DNA of 64,000 bases from CALJXB01 sp965225935 (GCA_965225935.1 CBDDCC010000011.1:186001-250000); one strand, 5' to 3'; numbered from the stretch's first letter, positions 46,036 to 55,803 are shown. The notes: generated from the letters alone by a model not told the origin. Program-made: numbers and translations.

Positions 46036-46549
46036 TTCGCTTCGCGTCCTGTTGCATCTTCGTTGCTCAAGGTCTTGCCCTCGCGGCCCCGACGCCTGTT
46101 ACCCGATCGCGTCCCGGCCGAGAGGATCGATAGTGATCATACTACAATTCGGTCGAATCTCAAATAAAATAAAACGGAATATCAGTATAGTTTGAGTGAT
46201 ATTTAGGATGTTCGGCAGTTAACTATGAATTTTAACTATTGTTACTCAAATAAAATCCGTTAATTCGATAGTTAATATTCAATATTCCTTAGTTAAATCT
46301 GCGATAACGATGAATTTGCGCAGTAAAAAGCAATTAGTGTTAGCGAAGTCGGTTAAAGACCGGACGGCCGTTAACTCTGCTTCGGGACCGCAGCCCTGCG
46401 ACTTTCCGGGTAGAAACCGGCCATCGCATGGTAAAGGCGATCCCTCGCCCGGTAATGGGAAGCTCAGGAGGCGACCGCCAGGGTCGCCGCAGTGGTTAGG
46501 TTCATGGCTCGAAATAACAGTTCAAAAATGTAATATAAATATCAAAACC
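46036..46549. other. AT-rich and hairpin-rich non-coding region
   Basis: These 514 bp hold no credible gene. From about 46130 to 46340 the DNA is strikingly AT-rich, with a direct repeat CTCAAATAAAAT at 46159 and 46245 and four TTAACTAW-type octamers (46219, 46232 forward; 46268, 46289 inverted). From about 46380 to 46490 it becomes GC-rich with successive stems: CGCAG/CTGCG, CCGG/CCGG, ATCGC/GCGAT and GGCGACC/GGTCGCC (46470-46488). This block lies upstream of the cysG promoter, so it is not simply the cysG leader. A small RNA or a regulator-binding array are possibilities. Confidence 0.6.
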
Positions 46550-46577
46550 TTGACCTTCGGTGTTAAATATCTATATT
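46550..46577 (+). promoter_or_regulatory. Probable promoter of the cys cluster
   Basis: TTGACC (46550-46555) and TATATT (46572-46577) each match five of six sigma-70 consensus bases with a 16-bp spacer. The cysG ATG at 46627 follows about 50 bp later, behind GGAGA at 46612. Confidence 0.65.
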
Positions 46578-46626
46578 ACGCACCTGATGCGCACTAAGGG
46601 ATAATTCTACACGGAGAGTTCGTGAT

Positions 46627-48042
46627 ATGAGATATTATCCCGCGTTCCTCGATCTCGCCGGACGCCCGGTTCTGCTCGTGGGCGGCGGCGAGGCCGCGGC
46701 CCGCAAGCTTCGTCTGCTGGCCAAGGCGCGCGCGCGCGTCACTCTGATCGCACCCCGGGCCACTCCCGAAATCCAGGAGCAGGCGCGCGCCGGCGCCGTC
46801 CTCTGGCAGGCGCGCCGTTTCCGCCGGAGCCTGCTGGACGGCCAGACGCTAGTGGTCAGCGCCACCGGGCTCGACCGGGTCGACGCCGCGGTCTCGCGCG
46901 CCGCCCAGGCCGCCGGCCTGCCGGTCAACGTGGTAGACCGGCCCGATCTCTCTACCTTTATCACGCCCGCCATCGTCGACCGCGATCCCGTGGTGATCGG
47001 CATCTCGACGGGCGGCACGGCGCCGGTGCTGGCGCGGCGCATTCGGGCCGGGATCGAGGCCATGCTGCCGGCCCGGCTGGGCAGCCTCGCCCGCTTCGCC
47101 GACAGCTTCCGCTCGGCGGTGGCGGCCATGGTGCCCGACGCGCGGGCCCGCCGCGCGCTGTGGGAGACGGTTTTCGACGGGCCGGTTGCGCGCCGCGTGC
47201 TGGAGGGCCAGGAACCGGCCGCCCGGGAAGCCATGCTCTCCCTCGTCAACCGCCCGGGGCCGGCGCCGCGCGGTTCCGTCGCCATCGTCGGCGCCGGCCC
47301 GGGCGATCCGGACCTCCTCACCCTGCGCGCGGCCGCGCTGCTGGAGAACGCCGACCTGCTGGTCTACGACCGGCTGGTCGGCCAGGAGATCGTCGAGCGC
47401 GCGCGCCGCGACGCCGAGCGCGTCCATGTCGGCAAGGCCAAGGGCCGCCACAGCGCCAGCCAGGACGAGATCGACCGGCTGCTGCTTGAGGCGGCGCGGG
47501 CCGGCAAGCGGGTCGTGCGGCTCAAGGGCGGCGATCCCTTCGTCTTCGGACGCGGCGGCGAGGAGGCGGCCTTCCTGCGCGGCCATGGCGTCGAGGTGGA
47601 GCTGGTGCCGGGCATCACGGCGGCGACCGGCTGCGCCGCCGCAGCCGGCATTCCGCTTACCCAGCGCGGCGTCGCGGCGGCCGTCACCTTCGTGACCGGC
47701 CACGGCGCCGAGGGCGAGCCGGAGGTGGACTGGGCGGCCCTGGCGGGCAGCGACCATACGCTGGCCATCTACATGGGACTCTCCAGCGCCGGCGCCGTGG
47801 CGGACCGTCTGATGGACCACGGACGCGCGCCCGGCACGCCGGTCGCCGTGGTCTCCCGCGGCACGCTGCCGGGCCAGCGGATCGAGACCGGCAGCCTGGC
47901 GGGGCTGGAGGCCCTGGTGCGCGAGCGGGCGATCGAAGGCCCAGCTCTCATCTTGGTGGGCGAGGTGGTGAGCCTGGCCGACGCGGCGGCGCTGGCCGAG
48001 ACATTGGCCGATCCTGTGTCGCCCCGGGCCGCGGCAGTCTGA
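46627..48042 (+). CDS. cysG: Siroheme synthase (CysG, trifunctional)
   Basis: The 471-residue protein has an N-terminal precorrin-2 dehydrogenase/ferrochelatase half (VLLVGGGEAAARKLRLL, STFITPAIVDRDPVVIGISTGG). Its C-terminal half is a uroporphyrinogen-III C-methyltransferase (VAIVGAGPGDPDLLTLRA, VGKAKGRHSASQDEI, VRLKGGDPFVFGRGGEE). It makes siroheme, the prosthetic group of the sulfite reductase encoded two genes downstream. Full length, no missing blocks. Confidence 0.95.
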   Translation: MRYYPAFLDLAGRPVLLVGGGEAAARKLRLLAKARARVTLIAPRATPEIQEQARAGAVLWQARRFRRSLLDGQTLVVSATGLDRVDAAVSRAAQAAGLPVNVVDRPDLSTFITPAIVDRDPVVIGISTGGTAPVLARRIRAGIEAMLPARLGSLARFADSFRSAVAAMVPDARARRALWETVFDGPVARRVLEGQEPAAREAMLSLVNRPGPAPRGSVAIVGAGPGDPDLLTLRAAALLENADLLVYDRLVGQEIVERARRDAERVHVGKAKGRHSASQDEIDRLLLEAARAGKRVVRLKGGDPFVFGRGGEEAAFLRGHGVEVELVPGITAATGCAAAAGIPLTQRGVAAAVTFVTGHGAEGEPEVDWAALAGSDHTLAIYMGLSSAGAVADRLMDHGRAPGTPVAVVSRGTLPGQRIETGSLAGLEALVRERAIEGPALILVGEVVSLADAAALAETLADPVSPRAAAV

Positions 48043-48056
48043 GGAGCGTGGAAGCG

Positions 48057-48389
48057 ATGAATGCCAAGGTCATGACCGCCAACGGCCTCTTGAACGGCGA
48101 CGTGGTCTACCTGACCGCTGTGGGCGACTGGTCGCCCTGGCTGCGCGAGTCGGTGGTGGCGCGCGACGAATCCGGAGAGGCCCGCCTGGAAGAACGCGCG
48201 GCCCAGGCCGTGCGCGATCGCCAGGTGGTTGGGCCCTACCTGATGGACGTGATTGACGAGGAGGGCGGCCTCCGGCCCCTGAACACGCGGGAGCGGATCC
48301 GCGCCGAAGGCCCCAGCGTCCATCCGGAGTTCGCCAAGCGGGCGTTGCTCGGCGCCGCCGATGCGGGCGATGGCCGAGAGGTGACGTGA
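48057..48389 (+). CDS. DUF2849 protein
   Basis: The 110-residue protein matches DUF2849 (MTANGLLNGDVVYL, then residues about 60-90 YLMDVI...GLRPLNTRERIRAEGPS). The family is found between cysG and sulfite reductase in alphaproteobacteria; no activity is known. GAGGAG precedes the ATG at 48057, and its stop overlaps the cysI start (TGATG), so it is coupled to sulfite reductase. Confidence 0.85.
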   Translation: MNAKVMTANGLLNGDVVYLTAVGDWSPWLRESVVARDESGEARLEERAAQAVRDRQVVGPYLMDVIDEEGGLRPLNTRERIRAEGPSVHPEFAKRALLGAADAGDGREVT

Positions 48390-50047
48390 TGTACCGTTAC
48401 GACGAGTTCGACGAGACCCTGGTGCGCGAGCGTGTCGAGCAGTTCCGCGGCCAGGTGCGTCGGCGCGTCGCGGGCGACCTGAGCGAGGATCAGTTCAAGC
48501 CGCTGCGCCTCATGAACGGCCTCTACCTGCAGCTCCACGCCTACATGCTGCGGGTCGCCGTTCCCTACGGCACCCTGTCGGCCAGGCAGATGCGCCAGCT
48601 CGGCTACATCGCGCGGCGCTACGACAAAGGCTACGGCCATTTCACCACCCGCCAGAACATCCAATACAACTGGCCGCGGCTGGAGGAGGTGCCGAACATC
48701 CTCTCGGATCTCGCAGACGTGGAGATGCACGCCATCCAGACCAGCGGCAACTGCATCCGCAACGTCACCGCCGACCAGTACGCCGGCGTCGCGGCGGACG
48801 AGGTCGAGGACCCGCGCATCTACGCCGAGATCATCCGCCAGTGGTCGACGCTCCACCCGGAGTTCTCGTTCCTGCCGCGCAAGTTCAAGATCGCCGTGGT
48901 CGGGACGCCCCACGACCGGGCGGCCGTGCGCCTGCACGACATCGGGCTGCACATGCGCCGCGCCGACGACGGCGAGGTGGGCTTCGAGGTCATCGTCGGC
49001 GGCGGACAGGGCCGCACCCCGGTGATCGGCAAGACCATCCGCGGCTTCCTGCCCAAGCGCCACCTGCTGTCCTACCTGGAAGCCATCATGCGGGTCTACA
49101 ACCAGCACGGCCGGCGGGACAACATCTACAAGGCGCGCATCAAGATCCTGGTGAACAGCCTGGGCGCCGAGGAGTTCGCCCGCCAGGTCGAGGAGGAGTG
49201 GGCGCACCTGAAGGACGAGGTGCTGACCCTGCCGGACGAGGAGGTCGAGCGCATCACCGCCTACTTCGCGCCCCCGGCCTACGAAGAGCTGCCGGCGTCC
49301 GATCCCGCCTTCGATGCGGTGCGCCTCACGGACCCGGCCTTTGCCCGCTGGGTCAAGACCAACGTCGCCGCCCACAAGCAGCCGGGCTACGCCATCGCCA
49401 ACGTCTCGCTGAAGCCCGTGGGCGGCATCCCCGGAGACGCCACCGCCGAGCAGATGGAGGGCCTGGCCGAGCTCGCCGAGCGCTTCAGCCTGTCGGAGAT
49501 CCGCGTCACCCACGAGCAGAACCTGGTGCTGCCCTTCGTGCGCCAGCGCGACCTCCACGCCCTCTGGCAGGACCTCGAGGCGCTCGGCCTGGCGAGCCCG
49601 AACCTGGGCCTCGTCAGCGACATGATCACCTGTCCGGGGCTCGACTACTGCAATCTGGCCAATGCCCGTTCGATCCCCGTGGCCCAGGCGATCAGCCGGC
49701 GCTTCTCGGACCTTGGGCGCCAGCACGAGATCGGCGAACTGAAGGTGAAGATCTCCGGCTGCATCAACGCCTGCGGCCACCACCACGTGGGCCACATCGG
49801 CATACTCGGCGTCGACAAGCGCGGCGAGGAGTTCTACCAGATCACCCTCGGCGGCAACGCCGACGAGAACGCGGCGCTCGGCGACATCGTCGGCCCCTCG
49901 TTCGCCTACGACGAGGTGGTCGGGGCCGTCGAGACCATCGTCAACACCTACCTAGCCGTGCGCGAGGACGACAGCGAAGGCTTCCTCGCCACCTATGCCC
50001 GCGTCGGCCTGCAGCCCTTCAAGGAGAAGCTCTATGCCGCTCATTAA
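48389..50047 (+). CDS. cysI: Sulfite reductase hemoprotein (nitrite/sulfite reductase family)
   Basis: The 552-residue siroheme-[4Fe-4S] enzyme reduces sulfite to sulfide. It has YGHFTTRQNIQYNWP and TSGNCIRNVT in the first half. The cluster/siroheme cysteines are in CPGLDYCNLANA and SGCINACGHHHVG. Its neighbours (cysG, DUF2849, DUF934, cysH) point to sulfite, not nitrite. No flavoprotein subunit gene (cysJ) is present, so the electron donor is probably ferredoxin or another protein encoded elsewhere. Confidence 0.92.
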   Translation: MYRYDEFDETLVRERVEQFRGQVRRRVAGDLSEDQFKPLRLMNGLYLQLHAYMLRVAVPYGTLSARQMRQLGYIARRYDKGYGHFTTRQNIQYNWPRLEEVPNILSDLADVEMHAIQTSGNCIRNVTADQYAGVAADEVEDPRIYAEIIRQWSTLHPEFSFLPRKFKIAVVGTPHDRAAVRLHDIGLHMRRADDGEVGFEVIVGGGQGRTPVIGKTIRGFLPKRHLLSYLEAIMRVYNQHGRRDNIYKARIKILVNSLGAEEFARQVEEEWAHLKDEVLTLPDEEVERITAYFAPPAYEELPASDPAFDAVRLTDPAFARWVKTNVAAHKQPGYAIANVSLKPVGGIPGDATAEQMEGLAELAERFSLSEIRVTHEQNLVLPFVRQRDLHALWQDLEALGLASPNLGLVSDMITCPGLDYCNLANARSIPVAQAISRRFSDLGRQHEIGELKVKISGCINACGHHHVGHIGILGVDKRGEEFYQITLGGNADENAALGDIVGPSFAYDEVVGAVETIVNTYLAVREDDSEGFLATYARVGLQPFKEKLYAAH

Positions 50048-50639
50048 GGACGGCCGCGTGGCCGAGGACCCCTGGCTGCGCCTCGAGGACGGCGCGCAGC
50101 CCGACGGCGACCGGCCGCTCATCGTCGGCCTGGAACGCTGGCAGAGCGAGCGGGAGAGCCTGATCGGACGCAACGCGCCCCTGGGGCTCTGGCTGAGGAG
50201 CGACCAGTCGCCCGCCGAGGTCGTCGGCGACCTGGCGCGCTTCGACGTGATCGCGCTGGAGTTTCCCAAGTTCAACGACGGGCGAGCCTTCTCTTACGCC
50301 CGCCTGCTGCGCGAGCGCTACGGCTATCGGGGCGAGGTGCGCGCCGTGGGCGAGGTGCTGCAGGACCAGCTTCTGTTCATGCACCGCTGCGGCTTCAACG
50401 CTTTCGTCATCGACGCCGAGGACGCCCTGCAGCGCTGGCTTGAAGCGGTCGGCGAGGTCTCGGTCTGGTACCAGCCGACGGCGGACGGCCGCCCCTTCGT
50501 GCTGCGCCAGCGCGCGAGGACCGCGGCGCGCCGGGCCGCCGCCGAGGCGCCCCAGCGCGGCAGCGCCGAGGCGAAGCTGCCGGCGGAAACCCGGGCCGCC
50601 GCGGGCGAACGGTCCGTGACCGCCAACTGGGCCTACTAG
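50034..50639 (+). CDS. DUF934 protein of the sulfite reductase operon
   Basis: The 201-residue protein shows the DUF934 core (LGLWLRSDQSPAEV, FDVIALEFPKFNDGRAFSYARLLRERYGYRGEVRAVG). It then has a basic, low-complexity tail of about 50 residues. It overlaps cysI by 14 bp and normally accompanies it; a role in electron delivery or assembly has been suggested but is unproven. The TAG stop at 50637-50639 is provided by repeat copy C. Confidence 0.87.
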   Translation: MPLIKDGRVAEDPWLRLEDGAQPDGDRPLIVGLERWQSERESLIGRNAPLGLWLRSDQSPAEVVGDLARFDVIALEFPKFNDGRAFSYARLLRERYGYRGEVRAVGEVLQDQLLFMHRCGFNAFVIDAEDALQRWLEAVGEVSVWYQPTADGRPFVLRQRARTAARRAAAEAPQRGSAEAKLPAETRAAAGERSVTANWAY

Positions 50640-50920
50640 AGCGGGATGGGATGAGATTGAAGCAACGCTGTTGGCCTGGGTTGGCTTTGTCCGCTAGGCG
50701 CGGGCCGAAGCGCGATGCGGGGCATCGGGCGAGGCCCGCAACGCCGCGGCGGGCCAACCCAGGCCAACCCGTACGGGACGGAGCGATTTTGGCCGGACGC
50801 CGCGTCGCTCCTCCTCGAATATGCTTCGGCATGTCCTTCGTCCCCACAGTTGTCCTTGGCCTAACGTCCGGCCAAAATCGCTCCGTCAGCGTGGTTCAAT
50901 CTCATCCCATCCCGCTCTAG
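50636..50920 (+). repeat. Palindromic MITE-like element, copy C (285 bp)
   Basis: It is nearly identical to copy A and in the same orientation, with CTAGAGCGGGATG ends and the GTTGGCCTGGGTTGGC internal inverted repeat. It separates the DUF934 gene from cysH within the sulfate-assimilation cluster. A frame at 50651-50920 is a by-product of the repeat and not a gene. Confidence 0.9.
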
Positions 50921-50962
50921 CATCGCAAGAACAGCCGTACCCCCAACCGTGAGGATCAGCCC

Positions 50963-51697
50963 TTGAGCAAGGAGCGCCTGACGCCCGCCCTGCCGGACGC
51001 CGAAGAGGCCGCCCGGCGGCTTTCGGAGAGCTACGGTTCGCTCGATGGCGCCGCTCTGCTGGCGCCGATGATCCGGCGCGAGTTTCCCGGCCGCATCGCC
51101 GTCGTCTCCTCCTTCGGCACCGAGGCTGCCGTGCTGCTCGCGCTGGTGGCCGAGATCGATCCGGCACTGCCGGTCATCTTCCTCGACACCGGCAAGCACT
51201 TCGAGGAGACCCTCGACTACCGCGACGAACTGGTGGACGTGCTGGGGCTTTCCGATGTGCGCAGCTACAGGCCCGATTGGGGCGAGCTGTTCGCCAGCGA
51301 CTCCGACGGCTCGCTCTGGCGCAACCGGCCGGACGCCTGCTGCCACCTTCGCAAGGTGCTGCCGCTCAGGCGTGCCCTCGAGGGCTTCGACGCCTGGATC
51401 ACCGGGCGCAAGCGCTACCAGGGCGGTGTACGTTGGGACCTGCCCGTCGTCGAGGCGCTCGACGGCAAGATCAAGATCAACCCGCTCGCCGGCTGGTCCC
51501 TCGACCGGATCGAGGCGGCCTTCGCCGCCCGCGGCCTGCCCCAGCATCCGCTGCTCGCCGACGGCTACCTCTCGGTCGGCTGCGAGCCTTGCACCGGGCC
51601 CACCGCGCCGGGCACCGACCTGCGCTCGGGCCGCTGGGCCGGGCTCGCCAAGAAGGAGTGCGGCATCCACCTGGCGCCGACGGGCGGCTGCTGCTAG
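50963..51697 (+). CDS. cysH: Assimilatory adenylyl-sulfate (APS/PAPS) reductase
   Basis: The 244-residue PAPS-reductase-fold enzyme reduces APS (or PAPS) to sulfite. The PP-loop-like SSFGTEAAVLLALV, LDTGKHFEETLDYRD and ITGRKRYQGG are present. The paired cysteines in DACCHLRK and SVGCEPCTGP are the [4Fe-4S] ligands of the APS-reducing type, and the C-terminus has ECGIHL with the catalytic Cys. The start appears to be TTG at 50963 behind GAGGATC; no ATG fits. Copy C separates it from the DUF934 gene. Confidence 0.93.
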   Translation: MSKERLTPALPDAEEAARRLSESYGSLDGAALLAPMIRREFPGRIAVVSSFGTEAAVLLALVAEIDPALPVIFLDTGKHFEETLDYRDELVDVLGLSDVRSYRPDWGELFASDSDGSLWRNRPDACCHLRKVLPLRRALEGFDAWITGRKRYQGGVRWDLPVVEALDGKIKINPLAGWSLDRIEAAFAARGLPQHPLLADGYLSVGCEPCTGPTAPGTDLRSGRWAGLAKKECGIHLAPTGGCC

Positions 51698-51718
51698 CCG
51701 GAAGACCGTCGGGGATGT

Positions 51719-52402
51719 CTAGAGTTCGGTGCCGAAGCTGGCGACCGCGCGCTCCCAGGTGTGCGACGGCGTCTTGCTGAAGACCAGCTTGGGGTCGGCC
51801 TCGACCACGTACCAGTCGCCGCGCTCCAGCTCGTTTTCGAGCTGACCCGCGCCCCAGCCGGCGTAACCCAGCAGGAAGATGAGCCGCGACGGCCCGTCGC
51901 CCTCGGCCAGGGCGTGCAGGATCTCGCCCTGCACGTTGTACGCGGTCTCGTCGTCCACCGGCACGCTGTCGTCGAACATGACGTCTCGGCTGTGCAGGGT
52001 GAAGGCCCGGTAGGGCTCGACCGGCCCGCCGTAGTAGACCAGCAGGTCCGATCCGTCCTGGCCGGCCTGGCCGTCGCCCTCGCTTCCCGCCGCGCCCTCT
52101 TCGCCTTCGGGATGGCCCTCCAGCAGGCTCAGCAGCCGGTCGAGGGGCACGGCCCCCATGGGCCGGTTGACGACCAGGCCGAGGGCGCCGGTCGAGTCGT
52201 GACGCAGCATGTAGACGACGGTTTGACTGAAGTTGGGGTCCGAGAGGTCGGGCGTGGCGACCAGGAGCTGGCCGGTCAGGTTTTCGCCGGCCGTGGCTGG
52301 CTGCGGCGCCGTCCAGAGCAGGGAAAGCGCCAGGCCGACCGCCGCCAGGGCCGCCAGAGCCCGAGTCGCGCGCGCCGCCGGTTTGCCAAGTCTCTGCGCC
52401 AC
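51719..52402 (-). CDS. YqgE/AlgH family protein with signal peptide
   Basis: The 227-residue protein has the AlgH core (LTGQLLVATPDLSDPNFSQTVVYMLRHDSTGALGLVVNRPMG, LVYYGGPVEP, FLLGYAGWGAGQLENELERGDWY). Two oddities stand out. Residues about 1-39 look like a signal peptide (RALAALAAVGLALSLLW, then AxA). A Gly/Glu/Asp-rich insertion lies in the middle (GHPEGEEGAAGSEGDGQ). Most AlgH proteins are cytosolic. The function of the family is unclear. Confidence 0.85.
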   Translation of the reverse strand: MAQRLGKPAARATRALAALAAVGLALSLLWTAPQPATAGENLTGQLLVATPDLSDPNFSQTVVYMLRHDSTGALGLVVNRPMGAVPLDRLLSLLEGHPEGEEGAAGSEGDGQAGQDGSDLLVYYGGPVEPYRAFTLHSRDVMFDDSVPVDDETAYNVQGEILHALAEGDGPSRLIFLLGYAGWGAGQLENELERGDWYVVEADPKLVFSKTPSHTWERAVASFGTEL

Positions 52403-52524
52403 CGGATGCTCCTTCCCCTTCTATCCCACGGGCCGATCATGATATCAGAGGCGCCGGCGAGCGTCTTGTCCCGAGATGGGGCGATGCCCGCCCCGTCGAT
52501 CCCAGCCGTCAGCCGGAGGCCGCC

Positions 52525-52911
52525 ATGCCACGCCGAACCGATTGCCGCAGCCGGCGCGTCTTGAGCCTCCTCCTGGCCGGCCTGCTTGCGCCGGCGCTCG
52601 CGGCCTGCAGCGGCGAGCCCTATCCGATAGAGACCTCGGTCAATCCGCCCTGGTCGCCGGGCGCGCACCAGGCGCTGCCGCAGGTCGATCCGCCTCTGAG
52701 CGCACGGGCGCACCGGATCGCCGTCTGCTATGGCACCCACGTCAACAAGGAGGACGAGGTCCTCGCCAGGGCCGAGGACTTCTGCGAAGGCGGACGCCTG
52801 CTGCTGGAAGACCAGGACGTCTTCTGGAACGGCTGCAGCATCCTCCAGCCGGTGCGCGCCACATATATCTGCGACCCGCCGGAAGACGGCGCCGCCGCCG
52901 AGACGAACTGA
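52525..52911 (+). CDS. Putative lipoprotein of unknown function
   Basis: The 128-residue protein starts with basic residues, a hydrophobic stretch and a lipobox LAAC (residues 25-28), so it should be a membrane-anchored lipoprotein. The mature part is short, with Cys residues in VCYGTH, DFCEGG, GCSILQP and YICDPP that could form disulfides. No family recognised. It begins 122 bp from the divergent algH. Confidence 0.6.
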   Translation: MPRRTDCRSRRVLSLLLAGLLAPALAACSGEPYPIETSVNPPWSPGAHQALPQVDPPLSARAHRIAVCYGTHVNKEDEVLARAEDFCEGGRLLLEDQDVFWNGCSILQPVRATYICDPPEDGAAAETN

Positions 52912-52962
52912 CTGTCGCAAGGGCCACTAGGAGAGGCGAGACGAGAGGAGGGACCTGGCGCC

Positions 52963-53523
52963 ATGGGACATCTGAAGGACCTGCCTGAGCGGACCGATCT
53001 CTGGGACGTGATCCGGGCGCGCGAAGAGACTTGGGATTTTATCCTCGACGCCAGCGCGCGCATCATGCGCGGGGAGTCGCCGCTGACGCCCGCCGAGCGG
53101 GAGCTGATCGGCACCTACGTCTCGAGCCTCAACGCCTGCGACTACTGCGCGGATTCCCACGAGGCGAAGGCTCGGGCCCTCGGCCTCAGCGCCGAGGTGA
53201 CCGCGGTCCTGCTGCGCGATCCCGCCGAGGCGCCCATCCATGCGCGGCTGAAGCCGGTGCTAGCCTTCGCCCGCAAGCTCACTCTCGAGCCCCACAAGAT
53301 CGTCGACGGCGACCTGGCGGCCATGCGCGCGGCCGGCTGGGACGAGGACGCGATCAGCTCGGTGATCGCCGTGGCGAGCTGGTTCAACTTCCTCAACCGG
53401 GTGGTGCTCGCCCATGGCTGCGAACTGCGCGACGATATCCTGGCCATGTTCCCGGGCGACGGCGGTCATGGCCCTCGTGAGGGCTATCAGGCCTACCTGC
53501 GCAGCCTCGGCGAAGAGGCCTGA
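52963..53523 (+). CDS. AhpD-like/carboxymuconolactone decarboxylase family protein (peroxidase-related)
   Basis: The 186-residue protein has the AhpD-fold redox motif NACDYCADSHE (CxxC-x3-H) and the following ALGLSAEVTAVLL helix. It probably works as a thiol peroxidase or alkylhydroperoxidase-type enzyme with the two cysteines. It is convergent with queG (2 bp between stops). Confidence 0.85.
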   Translation: MGHLKDLPERTDLWDVIRAREETWDFILDASARIMRGESPLTPAERELIGTYVSSLNACDYCADSHEAKARALGLSAEVTAVLLRDPAEAPIHARLKPVLAFARKLTLEPHKIVDGDLAAMRAAGWDEDAISSVIAVASWFNFLNRVVLAHGCELRDDILAMFPGDGGHGPREGYQAYLRSLGEEA

Positions 53524-53525
53524 TT

Positions 53526-54656
<1,131 letters not shown>

Positions 54657-54666
54657 GTCAATCCGT

Positions 54667-55803
54667 TCACTCGTGGGGCGGCAGGTCGCCCTCGGCCTGC
54701 TGCGCCGCGAAGGCGGCTGCCATTTCGTCGAGGTTGCCGTCCGCGATCGCGTCTCGCAGGTCGGCCATCAGCTCCTGGTAGTAGTGCAGGTTATGGATGC
54801 TCAGGAGCACCGGCCCCAGCATCTCCTCGCAGCGGAAGAGGTGGTGGACGTAGGCCCGGCTGAAGTCGCGGCAGGTGGGGCAGTTGCAGTCCGGGTCGAT
54901 CGGCCGCGGATCCGCCCGGTGTCGGGCGTTCCTCATGTTGAGGGCGCCGCGCCGGGTGAAGGCCTGGGCCGTGCGCCCGGAGCGGGTGGGCAGCACGCAG
55001 TCGAACATGTCGACGCCGCGCCGCACGGCCTCGACCAGGTCGCCCGGCTTGCCCACGCCCATCAGGTAGCGCGGCCGCTCCTCCGGCAGGGCCTCGGCGG
55101 TGAGCGCGACGGTCTCCAACATGTGCTCCTGCCCTTCGCCGACGGCGAGCCCGCCGATGGCGTAGCCCTCGAAGCCGGTCTCCGTGAGGGCGCGCACCGA
55201 GGCGAGCCGCAGGTCGGGAAAGACGCTGCCCTGGACGATGCCGAAGAGGGCGTGGCCGGGGCGCGGGCGGAAGGCCTGCTTGCAGCGCTCGGCCCAGCGC
55301 ATGGAGCGCTCCATGGAGTGCTTCGCCTGATCATGGTCCGCCGGAAAGGGCGTGCACTCGTCCAGCACCATGGTGACGTCGGCGCCCAGCAGGTCCTGGA
55401 TCTCCACGGCGCGCTCGGGCGTCAGCTCGTGGCGCGAGCCGTCGATGTGGGACTTGAAGGTGACGCTGTCCTCGCCGATCTGCCTCAGCTCCGCGAGGGA
55501 GAGCACCTGATAGCCGCCGCTGTCCGTCAGGATCGGCCCGGGCCAGTTCATGAAGCGGTGCAGGCCGCCGAGCGCCGCCACCTGCTCGGCGCCCGGGCGC
55601 AGCATGAGGTGATAGGTGTTGGCGAGGATGATCTGCGCGCCGGTCGCAGCCACCTGCTCGGGCCGCAGGCCCTTCACCGTCGCGGCCGTGCCGACCGGCA
55701 TGAAGGCGGGCGTGTCCACGGACCCGTGGGCCGTCGCGACGCGCCCGCGCCGCGCCGCGCCGTCCCGGGCCAGCAGCTCGTATCCGAAGGGGGCGCCGTC
55801 CAT
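54667..55803 (-). CDS. tgt: tRNA-guanine(34) transglycosylase
   Basis: The 378-residue enzyme exchanges G34 of tRNA for preQ1. It has VDTPAFMPVGTAATVKGL, NTYHLMLRPG, LTDSGGYQVLSL with the catalytic Asp, VLDECTPFP, and the zinc ligands CNCPTCRDFSRAYVHHLF. The ATG at 55803 overlaps the queA stop (ATGA), consistent with coupled translation. Confidence 0.96.
   Translation of the reverse strand: MDGAPFGYELLARDGAARRGRVATAHGSVDTPAFMPVGTAATVKGLRPEQVAATGAQIILANTYHLMLRPGAEQVAALGGLHRFMNWPGPILTDSGGYQVLSLAELRQIGEDSVTFKSHIDGSRHELTPERAVEIQDLLGADVTMVLDECTPFPADHDQAKHSMERSMRWAERCKQAFRPRPGHALFGIVQGSVFPDLRLASVRALTETGFEGYAIGGLAVGEGQEHMLETVALTAEALPEERPRYLMGVGKPGDLVEAVRRGVDMFDCVLPTRSGRTAQAFTRRGALNMRNARHRADPRPIDPDCNCPTCRDFSRAYVHHLFRCEEMLGPVLLSIHNLHYYQELMADLRDAIADGNLDEMAAAFAAQQAEGDLPPHE

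Noticed and set aside
46380..46490. Known riboswitch (cobalamin, SAM, glycine or c-di-GMP type) before cysG
   Set aside because: I compared remembered core motifs and found none convincing; the hairpins also lie upstream of the likely promoter.
46310..46597. A 95-codon frame before cysG
   Set aside because: It spans the hairpin region and the cysG promoter, with no family match or ribosome site.
50651..50920. Small frames inside all three palindromic elements (such as 50651-50920, 38482-38733, 797-1111)
   Set aside because: They translate the same repeat, differ in frame and ends between copies, lack ribosome sites and match no family.
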